A stretch of 64,000 bases of DNA from JAZPYZ01 sp045544455 (GCA_045544455.1 JAZPYZ010000019.1:186001-250000), one strand, 5' to 3'; positions 18,511-27,642 are shown, counted from the first letter of the stretch. Numbers and translations are program-made. Notes: a model not told the origin generated them from the sequence alone.

Positions 18511-19236
18511 TTATTCCTCCGTTTCCGTTGCAGACGGTGTCATGGTCTCTTGCTGCGTTTTCCCCTCTTTACGGAACAAAACCCAAGCATGCGCAATAGC
18601 AATGGCACCGCTGACCAACATCAAGAAACCGACGCTGGAGATCAGAGACGGCATAACGATAAACAGCACCGCCATGACCAACAACGGCAACGCCACGATC
18701 TGTTTGCCGCGGCGGAAATATTTATAAGCCATCGCCCCAAACAATGCCGGGACAACGTTATTAAATGCCGGTTGTAATACCGGTGCTTCCAACACAGGGC
18801 GAAGCGGAATCATCAAAATCACACCAAGCGCAATCACCAACGTGGTGACCAACGACGACGACGCGATGGCTAACGTCGATACGATCTCGTTTTCCGGCGT
18901 ACCGGCTTTGGTGTCGACGATATCACGCGCGTTAAGCGCACACGGAATCTTCATATTGATCAGGTTACCGGTAATAAACCCGAGATAACTGCCGCCCGCC
19001 CCCAACATCGGGGTATAGATCAAAAATTCCACAATGCAGCTCGGAATATAGATGATGGCGATCTGCGCCAACCCTTTACCAAACGCCGATAAATTCGGCA
19101 TCGCGTCCAGAGATAATCCCATGGCAAACGGTGCGCCGACCAGTAATACGATCCCGATCAACAACCCAATTTGGCCAAATCGATGAGTACGCGCTTGATA
19201 ACGCTCTAAATACGTTTGTTTATCCTGTTGATTCAT
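18511..19236 (-). CDS. Conserved membrane protein of unknown function
   Basis: 241 residues with about six or seven hydrophobic segments and a charged N- and C-terminal tail. A conserved-looking loop near residues 80-125 contains GAGGSYLGFITGN and the segment NARDIVDTKAG. I do not recognise the family. It lies between a DUF5058-like gene and an M20 peptidase with short gaps (12 and 4 bp), suggesting a two-component integral membrane system, possibly uptake or export of the peptidase substrate or product. That role is inference. Confidence 0.6.
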   Translation of the reverse strand: MNQQDKQTYLERYQARTHRFGQIGLLIGIVLLVGAPFAMGLSLDAMPNLSAFGKGLAQIAIIYIPSCIVEFLIYTPMLGAGGSYLGFITGNLINMKIPCALNARDIVDTKAGTPENEIVSTLAIASSSLVTTLVIALGVILMIPLRPVLEAPVLQPAFNNVVPALFGAMAYKYFRRGKQIVALPLLVMAVLFIVMPSLISSVGFLMLVSGAIAIAHAWVLFRKEGKTQQETMTPSATETEE

Positions 19237-19248
19237 GTCGACACCCCC

Positions 19249-20001
19249 TTACCAAATGATGCCGCAGACAACCGATGCCGTCATGCCGACCAACATACTG
19301 CCTGCAATCGAAAAGTTATCCAGCCACGCCATCTTCTTTTTCTCCGAAAAATAGGTGAACACCGCCATGGCCAATGCGGCAAAAGCCAAAGTGACTAACG
19401 GCAGATATTCTCCGGTGACGGTCAAGGCACCGTCTTGTAACTGCACCAACGTACCGATATAACTGCCGATATACGCCGTGATCAACCCGATAAACATCGC
19501 CGTCATCGCCGCGTCGCCGAAACTGCGGCCGCCGGATTTGGTCGTCGAACGGTTTTGCAGTTTGTTGCAATAACGTTTACCGAACAACGCCATGCAGATG
19601 ACACCCCAGATGATCCCAACACTCATCAACAAGGCGATGGTGGTAAAGGCTTCTAACGTCATTTCATCGATATTTAAACCCGATAAACCAATGCTTCTCG
19701 CAGCAATATCCGCTACACTGGTTTCGTAGTGAAGCGCACCGATAACCGATAATCGCAACCACGGAAGCGGTATACCGAGCGAACCCGAAAGCGCGATCAC
19801 ACCCAGCAAAATGCTAATGCTGGGCAGTACCGAAAAGGTGATACTGGACGTGATGGTTCGTTTCAATTTCACTTTATCCATCCCGATGGCCAATCCGGCA
19901 CGATAAGCCCGAATCATGAAAAACACGCTAAATCCTACCACGAACAAAATAATGATCGCACTGATCAGATATAGCGGCCAACTGTTTAACTGTTCTAACA
20001 T
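19249..20001 (-). CDS. DUF5058-like membrane protein
   Basis: 250 residues with about six or seven hydrophobic segments, starting with a membrane span (12-32) then RAYRAGLAIGM, a segment I associate with DUF5058. The function is unknown. It is 16 bp after radC and 12 bp before the other membrane gene; both lack ATPase or substrate-binding parts, so they may form a secondary carrier. The family name is from memory and should be checked. Confidence 0.6.
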   Translation of the reverse strand: MLEQLNSWPLYLISAIIILFVVGFSVFFMIRAYRAGLAIGMDKVKLKRTITSSITFSVLPSISILLGVIALSGSLGIPLPWLRLSVIGALHYETSVADIAARSIGLSGLNIDEMTLEAFTTIALLMSVGIIWGVICMALFGKRYCNKLQNRSTTKSGGRSFGDAAMTAMFIGLITAYIGSYIGTLVQLQDGALTVTGEYLPLVTLAFAALAMAVFTYFSEKKKMAWLDNFSIAGSMLVGMTASVVCGIIW

Positions 20002-20016
20002 CTCCTATACCCCTTC

Positions 20017-20733
20017 CTATTCCGGCAACTGCTTAACGTCCATGTGAAAGATATGCGAAAGGCCCGCCGTGTCACGCATCGACACAAAATCCTCGTCTGC
20101 CACAATCAAGTGATCCACCAACAAAATGCCGGCGGCATCCAGTGCTTTGCGAAGGGCAATGGTACTGGCGATATCTTGTTTCGAGGGAATGGCGAATCCT
20201 TTTGGATGGTTGTGTGCAATGATTACCGACGTTGAATTGTGCCGCAACGCGGTTTGCAACACCACCCGTACGCTGATTTCGGTAGCATTGATATCCCCTT
20301 TAAAAATCATGCTACTGTTAAGCACACGGCACCGATTGTCCATACAAATCAAAAACACCATTTCGCGATCGGCCCCAATAAATTGCGGCAACACAAATTT
20401 ACCGGTTTCTTGGGTGGTTTGCAAGGTGAGTCCGGTTCCGGCTTGACGGCGAAAATATTCGCGTGCTAACGCACCCGAAAAATTGAGTAACGTAGCAATA
20501 TGTTCGGTCACACCGTCCACACGGAGCAACTCTTCGCGCGGCGCATCTAACACACCGCTAAGCGACCCAAACGCATTGATTAATCGATGTGCCAACGGAT
20601 TGGTATCTTTGCGAGCCACTCCGAAAAACAACAGCATTTCAATGATCTCGTGTTGTTCAAAACTGGCTAATCCCCCGACATAAAATCGATTTTTCATGCG
20701 TTGACGGTGCCCATCATGTAACTGTTCCGACAT
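20017..20733 (-). CDS. radC: RadC/YeeS JAMM-domain protein
   Basis: 238 residues. N-terminal helix-hairpin-helix region (about 30-90) and a C-terminal MPN/JAMM domain with HNHPKG and a downstream Ser/Asp (IPSKQD), the zinc-binding pattern of the family. Despite its name, RadC is not clearly a repair protein; relatives are predicted metal-dependent proteases or nucleases. The ATG at 20733 has only a weak upstream site (AGGTGTTG). Confidence 0.9.
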   Translation of the reverse strand: MSEQLHDGHRQRMKNRFYVGGLASFEQHEIIEMLLFFGVARKDTNPLAHRLINAFGSLSGVLDAPREELLRVDGVTEHIATLLNFSGALAREYFRRQAGTGLTLQTTQETGKFVLPQFIGADREMVFLICMDNRCRVLNSSMIFKGDINATEISVRVVLQTALRHNSTSVIIAHNHPKGFAIPSKQDIASTIALRKALDAAGILLVDHLIVADEDFVSMRDTAGLSHIFHMDVKQLPE

Positions 20734-20765
20734 TTCAACACCTCTTCGGACAATCTATTTGGATA

Positions 20766-20794
20766 ATTATAACAGACTTTGTCGATTTTGAAAA
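20766..20794 (-). promoter_or_regulatory. Candidate promoter of the radC operon
   Basis: Minus strand TTTTCA, 17 bp, TATAAT. It lies back to back with the degV promoter. Confidence 0.5.
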
Positions 20795-20798
20795 GTAG

Positions 20799-20827
20799 TT
20801 GCCAAAAAGAAAAAAATATGGTATACT
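20799..20827 (+). promoter_or_regulatory. Sigma-A promoter of degV
   Basis: TTGCCA (20799-20804), 17 bp, TATACT (20822-20827). It places the transcript start near 20834, before the ATG at 20862. Confidence 0.75.
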
Positions 20828-20861
20828 GCATGACAGTCAAATCGAAAGGGGTTTTTGCTTT

Positions 20862-21719
20862 ATGGCAGTGAATATTCGCATTAGTGCCGATAGTACCTGT
20901 GATTTAAGTAAAGAATTAGTGGAACAATATAAGGTAACGTTGAAACCGTTGTATGTCAACTTAAACGGCCAATCGTATTTGGACGGGGTGGATATGCAAC
21001 CGGACGACATCTACGTTACCTATCGCGAAACGAAAATGTTGCCGAAAACGGCGGCCGTCAGCATCGGCGAATATGAAGATTTCTTCAAAAGCATGACCGA
21101 AAACGGCGATACGCTGATCCATTTCTCGATCGGCTCTTCCCTGTCCGCTTCGTATAACAACGCCCGTTTGGCGGCCGAAGATATGGAAAACGTATATGTG
21201 ATTGATACGCAAAACCTGTCGACCGGCAGCGGTTTATTGGTGTTGGAAGCGTGCGAGCGCGTGGCCGCCGGCATGTCGGCCGAACAGATCGTACAAGACG
21301 TGCAAGCGTTAGTGGCGAAAAGCCATGCCAGTTTCGTAATCGATACGTTGGAATTTTTGCATAAGGGTGGCCGATGCTCGGCATTGGCGATGCTGGGCGC
21401 CAATATGTTGCAACTCAAACCCTGCATCCAGGTCGACAACCAAAACGGCGGTAAAATGGACGTGTGCAAAAAATACCGCGGTTCGCTTGATAAAGCGCTC
21501 GAAATGTATGTCAAAGATCGTCTGGCCGATCGCACCGACCTGAACCTGAAACGCATTTTCATCACCCATTCCGGCATTTCGGACGAACGCATCGAAAAGG
21601 TGCGCGGATGGGTAAAACAATACACCGATTTTGAAGAGATCTTGGTCACCCGTGCCGGTTGCACCATCTCTTCCCACTGCGGCCCGAACACGCTCGGCGT
21701 GTTGTTTATGACCGTGTAA
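20862..21719 (+). CDS. DegV family fatty acid-binding protein (FakB-like)
   Basis: 285 residues. The signature SADSTCDL near the N-terminus and the second half with FVIDTLEFLHKGGR are typical of DegV/FakB proteins, which hold a fatty acid for phosphorylation by FakA. The ATG at 20862 follows AAAGGGG; an upstream in-frame TTG falls inside the promoter and is not used. No fakA-like gene is in the window. Confidence 0.92.
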   Translation: MAVNIRISADSTCDLSKELVEQYKVTLKPLYVNLNGQSYLDGVDMQPDDIYVTYRETKMLPKTAAVSIGEYEDFFKSMTENGDTLIHFSIGSSLSASYNNARLAAEDMENVYVIDTQNLSTGSGLLVLEACERVAAGMSAEQIVQDVQALVAKSHASFVIDTLEFLHKGGRCSALAMLGANMLQLKPCIQVDNQNGGKMDVCKKYRGSLDKALEMYVKDRLADRTDLNLKRIFITHSGISDERIEKVRGWVKQYTDFEEILVTRAGCTISSHCGPNTLGVLFMTV

Positions 21720-21738
21720 TCATCACAAACATAAAGGC

Positions 21739-21776
21739 AACCCCCGTCGGAACATCCCGACGGGGGTTATTGTTTT
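21739..21776. terminator. Bidirectional terminator between degV and the racemase gene
   Basis: AACCCCCGTCGG and CCGACGGGGGTT form a long GC-rich stem followed by ATTGTTTTATTT; the stem serves both converging genes. Confidence 0.85.
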
Positions 21777-21778
21777 AT

Positions 21779-22477
21779 TTATCGGCATGTGTATCCGGCG
21801 GTGTGGATAGCTTTACGCACCAACACTTCGGTAGCATCGAGATAACGCACCTCATCGGTCATCTTATCCACAATTAATGGAAATTCGGTACAGGCCAATA
21901 CCACCGTTTTGGCACCTTGTTCGCTAAAACGGCGTACTACTTCGTTGAGGGCCGTGGTATCGGTTTGCTCAGCGCCCATGCGTTTGACGTCGTAAATGGC
22001 TTTCATCGCAACCGTCTGTTCATCCGGCGTCGGCAACACCACTCGCACACCGTTTTGTTCGAGCGCGCGGTCATACACATGGCCAAGCAAGGTACCGTCG
22101 GTCGCCAATAACGCCACACAATCGATGCCTTGTTCGGTCACGTATTCCACCACCGCTTCCACCATACTGAGTACCGGTTTATCCACCGAACGGCGAATAT
22201 CCTCCAGATAATAGTGTGCGGTATTACACGATAAAATCAGATAATCGGCGCCCATATCGGCCAGTTTACGCGCACTGTCGCAGATTGCCGGCAAGCAATT
22301 CGGCCCGACACCCTTGATGGATGCCGTGCGATCGGCGATGTCGGTATTGACATCCACATATACATGAATATGTTCCCGATCGGATGCCGCATCGGTATAC
22401 CGCACGATCTTATCGAGCATATCCACAGTAGCCGCCGGCCCCATACCGCCGATAATTCCAAGTGTTTTGTGTTCCAT
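21779..22477 (-). CDS. Aspartate/glutamate racemase family protein
   Basis: 232 residues. Two catalytic Cys motifs are present: LSCNTAHY (first half) and LACTEFPL (second half), plus the opening TLGIIGGMGPAAT. These are the marks of PLP-independent Asp/Glu racemases. It could supply D-Asp or D-Glu for wall peptides; the exact substrate is not settled by sequence. The ATG at 22477, after GAGGA, gives the usual start; the frame extends upstream to a GTG at 22498 with poorer spacing. Confidence 0.88.
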   Translation of the reverse strand: MEHKTLGIIGGMGPAATVDMLDKIVRYTDAASDREHIHVYVDVNTDIADRTASIKGVGPNCLPAICDSARKLADMGADYLILSCNTAHYYLEDIRRSVDKPVLSMVEAVVEYVTEQGIDCVALLATDGTLLGHVYDRALEQNGVRVVLPTPDEQTVAMKAIYDVKRMGAEQTDTTALNEVVRRFSEQGAKTVVLACTEFPLIVDKMTDEVRYLDATEVLVRKAIHTAGYTCR

Positions 22478-22519
22478 ATCATCCTCGGCAAAACGCACGT
22501 CGCGTTTTGCACATCCTTC

Positions 22520-22765
22520 TTATTCTTCTCCGTACAAATTCAACCGGAACAAACGCGTTTCGTCGTCCGGATCTTTGCAGATCACTTTCGCTTCGCCGAT
22601 GTGGCCCCAATCGATCGCCGATGACAACGCCAACAACTGTGTTAACCGGCTTTTCAAGTTCAGCACATCCCCGTCCGGCGTTTCCAAATACACTTCGCCT
22701 TTCGCCGTGGAGGCAAATTCAATCAGTTTATCAAAATCAAAGTTGTGAATCACAAATCCAGCCAT
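22520..22765 (-). CDS. Small conserved hypothetical protein
   Basis: 81 residues, acidic, no membrane segment. The middle LKSRLTQLLALSSAI resembles a family of ~80-residue Clostridia proteins with the pattern G-D-x-L-N-L-K-S-x-L-T-Q, whose function I do not know. AGGAGGAG precedes the ATG, and a good promoter lies upstream, so it is a real gene. It heads the transcript that continues into the racemase. Confidence 0.65.
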   Translation of the reverse strand: MAGFVIHNFDFDKLIEFASTAKGEVYLETPDGDVLNLKSRLTQLLALSSAIDWGHIGEAKVICKDPDDETRLFRLNLYGEE

Positions 22766-22796
22766 GTTCTTCTCCTCCTATACAATGGATATTATT

Positions 22797-22825
22797 ATTA
22801 TATCATTCTCCCTTTTATTATGCAA
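22797..22825 (-). promoter_or_regulatory. Sigma-A promoter of the small protein-racemase operon
   Basis: Minus strand TTGCAT, 17 bp, TATAAT, about 30 bp before the start. Confidence 0.7.
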
Positions 22826-22879
22826 CCATCAAAACGATTTTGTTTTTTCATATTTCACAAAACATTCACAATCTAAATC

Positions 22880-22908
22880 TTGACAATTGCGTCATATGAT
22901 GGTACAGT
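22880..22908 (+). promoter_or_regulatory. Sigma-A promoter of hrcA-grpE-dnaK-dnaJ
   Basis: TTGACA (22880-22885), 17 bp, TACAGT (22903-22908). The start point would fall about 22915, just before the CIRCE element. Confidence 0.75.
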
Positions 22909-22922
22909 ATATAACAACGAAA

Positions 22923-22949
22923 TTAGCACTCGCGTCTTGAGAGTGCTAA
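22923..22949 (+). promoter_or_regulatory. CIRCE operator (HrcA binding site)
   Basis: A perfect TTAGCACTC and GAGTGCTAA inverted repeat with a 9-bp spacer, exactly the CIRCE consensus. It lies just after the predicted transcript start, so HrcA made from this operon represses it and heat relieves the block. Confidence 0.97.
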
Positions 22950-22974
22950 AATTGGAAAGCGAGGAGGAAACGAC

Positions 22975-24000
22975 ATGTTATCGGAACGCAAACAACACGT
23001 TTTGGTTGCGGTGATCGAAACCTACGTGCAAACCGGTGAGCCGGTCGGCTCAAAAGCAGTGGTAGATCGGTTGTCGAATGCCGTTTCCGCCGCGACCATT
23101 CGTAACGAAATGGCGGACCTGGTAGCACTCGGTTATTTGGAACAACCGCACACGTCAGCCGGCCGTGTGCCGACCGCTAAGGCGTTTCGGTTGTATATCG
23201 ATACGTTGATGCCGCATCAACCGCTCGCGGCCGAACAACGGCGTGACCTGGATCAGCAGTTGCTCAGCGGATCGCAAGATCCCGAACAGATCATTGCCAG
23301 CGCCGCGCAAGCTCTTTCGGATATGACCGGTTGTGCGGTGGTCACCACCACCCCATCGGAACAAAGCGTAGCCGTGACCGACATTGAACTGAAAGCCGTT
23401 TCGGCACACACCGTAGCGGTTCTACTCACCATCGGGACCGGATCGTTGCGAACGCGTATCTGCCGATTGCGTATTCCGGTTGAGACCGAATTTTTGCACA
23501 CCTTGTCGCACCGGTTGCAAGAACGGTTTGTCGGCAAACCGCTTGGTATGATCGGCGTGGGCGAAATTCAAAGTTTACTGGCCAAATCCGGTGAACGCGC
23601 CTGGGATTATGCACCGGTGCTCACTACATTTTACGAACTGGTGTGTGCCGCGGCCGAATCCGGTTTGATGCTCAACGGACAATTAAATTTGCTAAAACAT
23701 CCCGATTATCATTTGGAAGATGCTCGTTCCTTGCTATTCTTCTTATCGCAGCAAGATCAACTACGGCAACTTCTGACCGCACACAGCGGCGGACTTCGGG
23801 TGATTTTGGGAGAAGAAAATCCCCGACCGGAACTAAACCATTCCAGTATTTTGATGACACGGTACGTGTTGCACAACGGCGCTAACGGCAGCATCGGATT
23901 GATCGGACCAATGCGGATGGATTATGCGCAGATGATTCCGCAGCTCGAATACGTGGCCGGGGCGGTCGGAAAATGGTTGACCGATCTTACAAAGGATTAG
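22975..24000 (+). CDS. hrcA: Heat-inducible transcription repressor HrcA
   Basis: 341 residues. Winged-helix DNA-binding domain at 1-75 (QTGEPVGSKAVVDRL; SAATIRNEMADL), GAF-like domain in the middle, and a dimerisation insert. It binds CIRCE and needs the GroE chaperonin for folding in known species. GAGGAGG precedes the ATG. First gene of the dnaK operon. Confidence 0.96.
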   Translation: MLSERKQHVLVAVIETYVQTGEPVGSKAVVDRLSNAVSAATIRNEMADLVALGYLEQPHTSAGRVPTAKAFRLYIDTLMPHQPLAAEQRRDLDQQLLSGSQDPEQIIASAAQALSDMTGCAVVTTTPSEQSVAVTDIELKAVSAHTVAVLLTIGTGSLRTRICRLRIPVETEFLHTLSHRLQERFVGKPLGMIGVGEIQSLLAKSGERAWDYAPVLTTFYELVCAAAESGLMLNGQLNLLKHPDYHLEDARSLLFFLSQQDQLRQLLTAHSGGLRVILGEENPRPELNHSSILMTRYVLHNGANGSIGLIGPMRMDYAQMIPQLEYVAGAVGKWLTDLTKD

Positions 24001-24016
24001 AAAGGTGGCTTTTGAC

Positions 24017-24538
24017 ATGGACGAAAACAAAGAAGCGGTTGTAACACCCGCAGACGAACAACCGGTTAAAAAAGCAAAATCGGCCAAATCGAAAAAGAAC
24101 GCAGAAGTTGAGGCGTTGAAGACCGAACTCGAACAAATGAAGGATACCTATCAACGCATTTTGGCGGAATACGCCAACTACAAACGTCGCACCGAACAAG
24201 AAAAAGAACTTATCGGTGCCTTTACCAAAGCAGAGTTGCTCAAATCCCTACTCCCCACCGTGGATAACGTGGAACGTGCCATGGCATCCGATGCACAAAG
24301 CGACGATTATAAAGCCGGCGTCGACATGACCATGCGCGGGTTTTTAGAAGCGCTTAAATCCATGGGATTAGAAGAGATCGAAGCGCAAGACGCGCCGTTT
24401 GATCCGGAACTGCACAACGCGGTTATGCGCGAGGATGCAGAAGATTCCGACACCGAAACCGTCACACAGGTGTTCCAAAAAGGATACCGCGTCGGTGACC
24501 GTGTCATTCGTCCGGCGATGGTAAAAGTCGCCAACTAA
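24017..24538 (+). CDS. grpE: Nucleotide exchange factor GrpE
   Basis: 173 residues. A Lys/Glu-rich disordered start (1-35), a long coiled-coil (about 36-100; EYANYKRRTEQEKE) and the C-terminal beta domain with HNAVM and VFQKGYRVGDRVIRPAMVKVA. It releases ADP from DnaK. The AAGGTGG site at 24002-24008 is 8 nt before the ATG at 24017; the GTG at 24005 lies inside that site and is not the start. Confidence 0.95.
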   Translation: MDENKEAVVTPADEQPVKKAKSAKSKKNAEVEALKTELEQMKDTYQRILAEYANYKRRTEQEKELIGAFTKAELLKSLLPTVDNVERAMASDAQSDDYKAGVDMTMRGFLEALKSMGLEEIEAQDAPFDPELHNAVMREDAEDSDTETVTQVFQKGYRVGDRVIRPAMVKVAN

Positions 24539-24547
24539 CATCGCATG

Positions 24548-24565
24548 ATACCGAATATTCGGTAT
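24548..24565 (+). other. Perfect palindrome between grpE and dnaK
   Basis: ATACCGAATATTCGGTAT is an 18-bp perfect palindrome without a following T-run. It may form a stem marking an RNA processing or stability point, raising dnaK over hrcA-grpE, or be a protein-binding site. Confidence 0.5.
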
Positions 24566-24604
24566 AAAATAAATTTGTATTGTATTATTTGGAGGTAATA
24601 GATT

Positions 24605-26425
24605 ATGGCAAAGATTATTGGTATTGACTTAGGTACTACCAACTCCTGCGTTTCGGTTATCGAAGGCGGCGAAGCGGTAGTCATTTCCAACGCAGAAGGC
24701 GCTCGTACCACCCCGTCGGTAGTGGCGTTCAAAAAAGACGGTGAACGCGTGGTTGGCCGCGTGGCAAAACAACAAGCGGTGTCCAACCCCGACCGCACCA
24801 TCTCGTCGATCAAACGCGAAATGGGCACCGATTACAAAGTAACGATCGATGACAAACACTACACCCCGCAAGAGATCTCCGCGATGATCCTGACCAAATT
24901 GAAACAAGATGCGGAAGCCTATCTCGGCGACACCGTAACCGAAGCGGTCATCACGGTACCGGCTTATTTCACCGACGCGCAACGACAAGCGACCAAAGAC
25001 GCCGGTAAGATCGCCGGTATGGAGGTCAAACGTATCATCAACGAACCGACCGCTGCGGCGTTAGCTTATGGCATCGACAAAGAAACCGACCAAAAGATCA
25101 TGGTATATGACCTGGGCGGCGGCACGTTCGACGTTTCGATCATCGAAATGGGCGATGGCATTCAAGAAGTGCTCGCCACCGCCGGTAACAACCGTCTCGG
25201 CGGCGACGATTTCGATAACAAGCTCGTCGATTGGATGATTGCCTCGTTCAAAGCCGATACCGGCATCGATCTGGCGCAAGATAAGATGGCACTGCAACGT
25301 CTGCGTGAAGCGGCCGAAAAAACCAAAATCGAACTGTCCGGCAGTACCACCAGCAACATCAACCTGCCGTTTATTACCGCCGATGCGACCGGCCCGAAAC
25401 ACCTGGATCTGACCTTGTCTCGCGCGAAATTTAACGAACTGACTGCCGATCTGGTCGAAGCTACTATGGGCCCGGTTCGTCAAGCGCTGAACGATAGCGG
25501 TTTGTCGGTTTCTCAGATTGATAAAGTCCTGCTGGTCGGCGGCTCGACTCGTATTCCGGCGGTGCAAGACGCGGTTAAAAAATTCATCGGCAAAGATCCG
25601 TTCAAAGGCATCAACCCGGACGAATGCGTTGCTATGGGTGCGGCGTTGCAAGCTGGTGTGCTCGGCGGCGAAGTAAAAGGGCTTCTGTTGCTCGACGTTA
25701 CCCCGTTGTCGCTCGGCGTTGAAACGATGGGCGCGGTTATGACTCGAGTAATCGAACGCAACACCACCATCCCGACCAAGAAGAGCCAAATCTTCTCCAC
25801 CGCGGTGGACAATCAACCGTCGGTCGAAGTACACGTGTTGCAAGGCGAACGCGAATTTGCGAAAGACAACAAAACACTCGGCGTGTTCCACCTGGACGGC
25901 ATCGCTCCGGCTCCGCGTGGTATTCCGCAGATCGAAGTTACCTTCGATATTGATGCGAACGGTATCGTAAACGTTAGTGCGAAAGATCTCGGCACCGGCC
26001 GTGAACAACACATCACGATTACGTCTAACACCAACATGTCGAAAGACGATATCGACAAAGCGGTTAAAGAAGCGGAACAATATGCCGCCGAAGATAAAAA
26101 ACGCCGCGAAGCGGTCGATGTTCGTAACGGCGCTGACCAAGCGATCTATCAGTGTGAAAAATCCATCGCGGATCTCGGCGAAAAAATCGAAGAGGCGGAC
26201 AAAACCGAACTCGAAACCAAGATCAACGACCTGAAAGAAACGCTGAAAGGCGAAGATATCGAAGCGATCAAAGCCAAACAAGAAGAACTGCTTAAAAAGT
26301 TCTACGAAGTATCGACCAAAGTGTATCAAGCCAGCGCCCCGCAAGACGGTGCGGCCGCGCCGGGCGGCGACAACGCCGGCGACGCACCGAACGGTGACGG
26401 ATATTACAACGGCGAAGTGCACTAA
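24605..26425 (+). CDS. dnaK: Chaperone DnaK (Hsp70)
   Basis: 606 residues. The ATPase domain runs from GIDLGTTNSCV to about 360 (phosphate loops DLGGGTFDVS and LVGGSTRIPAV), then the LLLLDVTPLSLGVE linker/substrate domain and the helical lid; the disordered C-terminus is Gly/Ala/Asp rich and lacks the exact EEVD-type end. The gap of about 24 residues relative to Gram-negative DnaK in the ATPase domain is typical of Gram-positives. GGAGGT precedes the ATG. Codon use is strongly biased, as expected for high expression. Confidence 0.98.
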   Translation: MAKIIGIDLGTTNSCVSVIEGGEAVVISNAEGARTTPSVVAFKKDGERVVGRVAKQQAVSNPDRTISSIKREMGTDYKVTIDDKHYTPQEISAMILTKLKQDAEAYLGDTVTEAVITVPAYFTDAQRQATKDAGKIAGMEVKRIINEPTAAALAYGIDKETDQKIMVYDLGGGTFDVSIIEMGDGIQEVLATAGNNRLGGDDFDNKLVDWMIASFKADTGIDLAQDKMALQRLREAAEKTKIELSGSTTSNINLPFITADATGPKHLDLTLSRAKFNELTADLVEATMGPVRQALNDSGLSVSQIDKVLLVGGSTRIPAVQDAVKKFIGKDPFKGINPDECVAMGAALQAGVLGGEVKGLLLLDVTPLSLGVETMGAVMTRVIERNTTIPTKKSQIFSTAVDNQPSVEVHVLQGEREFAKDNKTLGVFHLDGIAPAPRGIPQIEVTFDIDANGIVNVSAKDLGTGREQHITITSNTNMSKDDIDKAVKEAEQYAAEDKKRREAVDVRNGADQAIYQCEKSIADLGEKIEEADKTELETKINDLKETLKGEDIEAIKAKQEELLKKFYEVSTKVYQASAPQDGAAAPGGDNAGDAPNGDGYYNGEVH

Positions 26426-26441
26426 TCACGTTATATAACAA

Positions 26442-26476
26442 CGGCGCGGAGAAAACCGGGTGGTTTTCTCCGCCGT
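26442..26476 (+). other. Strong stem-loop between dnaK and dnaJ
   Basis: GCGGAGAAAACC and GGTTTTCTCCGC form a 12-bp stem with a short loop, without an immediate T-run. It may act as a partial terminator or RNA stabiliser that makes DnaK exceed DnaJ. Confidence 0.6.
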
Positions 26477-26504
26477 CTACGTGTTTTGGAAAGGGTAAAC
26501 ATAA

Positions 26505-27641
26505 ATGGCTGACAACAAGCGCGATTATTACGAAGTGCTGGGCATCCAAAAAGGTGCATCCGGCGACGAGATCAAGAAAGCATATCGCCGCATGGCAAAA
26601 GAATATCACCCCGATCTGCACCCCGGTGACAAAGATGCCGAAGCCAAGTTTAAAGAAGTTAACGAAGCATACGAGGTGTTATCCGACGATCAAAAGAAGG
26701 CGCGGTATGACCAATACGGCCACGCCGGTGTCGATCCGAACTTTGGTGCCGGCGGATACCAAGGGTATGGGTTTAACGACATTGATTTTGATTTGGGCGA
26801 CATCTTCTCTTCCTTCTTTGGCGGTGGTGGACGACGCAGCAATGCAAACGCACCACGTCGCGGCAGCGATGTCGGCGTACAATTGGTGATTTCATTCGAA
26901 GAATCCGCCGCCGGTTGTAAAAAACAAGTCCAAGTACCGATAGTAGAAACCTGCCCGGATTGTAACGGATCCGGCGCTGCTAAAGGCACCTCCCCTGTCA
27001 CCTGCCCGAATTGTCACGGGCGCGGACAAGAAACCCGTCAACAACGCACACCGTTCGGTGTAATGCAAACGCAAACCACCTGTTCCCGTTGTCACGGAAC
27101 CGGCAAGATCATCGAAACGCCCTGTCGCACCTGCAACGGAACCGGTCAACGGCGCAACACCGTACAAGTCGGCATCAACGTGCCGGCCGGCATTGCCGAC
27201 GGACAGATCATTGCAATTCGTGGCAAAGGCAACGCCGGTATCAACGGTGGTCCCGCCGGCGATTTACAGGTAGAAGTATCGGTGCGCCCGCATCCAATCT
27301 TCGATCGGCAAGGATTTGACGTTGTGTGCGACTTCCCTCTCACCTTTGCGCAAGCGGCGCTTGGTGCTGAGGTGATGATCCCGACGCTGGACGGCAAAGA
27401 ACCGTATACGATCAAAGACGGCACGCAGCCGGGTGATCTGTTACGGTTGAAAGGCAAAGGGTTCCCCTACATCAACGGACGCGGACGCGGCGACCAAATC
27501 GTTCGTGTCACCATTGAGGTTCCGAAAAACCTGTCCGGTGAACAACGTAAGATTCTCGAACAATTTGAAGAATCGACCGGCGATCGAAACTACCAAAAAC
27601 GTCGTCGTTTCTTCGATAAGATCAAGGATATTTTCGATTAA
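26505..27641 (+). CDS. dnaJ: Chaperone DnaJ (Hsp40, type I)
   Basis: 378 residues. J domain 1-70 with the HPD motif (EYHPDLHPGD), a Gly/Phe region (about 78-110), four CxxCxGxG-type zinc repeats (about 145-210: CPDCNGSG, CPNCHGRG, CSRCHGTG, CRTCNGTG), and the C-terminal substrate-binding domains. It delivers clients to DnaK. AAAGGG precedes the ATG. Confidence 0.97.
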   Translation: MADNKRDYYEVLGIQKGASGDEIKKAYRRMAKEYHPDLHPGDKDAEAKFKEVNEAYEVLSDDQKKARYDQYGHAGVDPNFGAGGYQGYGFNDIDFDLGDIFSSFFGGGGRRSNANAPRRGSDVGVQLVISFEESAAGCKKQVQVPIVETCPDCNGSGAAKGTSPVTCPNCHGRGQETRQQRTPFGVMQTQTTCSRCHGTGKIIETPCRTCNGTGQRRNTVQVGINVPAGIADGQIIAIRGKGNAGINGGPAGDLQVEVSVRPHPIFDRQGFDVVCDFPLTFAQAALGAEVMIPTLDGKEPYTIKDGTQPGDLLRLKGKGFPYINGRGRGDQIVRVTIEVPKNLSGEQRKILEQFEESTGDRNYQKRRRFFDKIKDIFD

Positions 27642-27642
27642 C

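Noticed and set aside
25061..26422. 453-residue open frame antisense to dnaK
   Set aside because: A well-known shadow of dnaK codon bias; no ribosome site, Phe-rich low-complexity product, and dnaK itself is certain.
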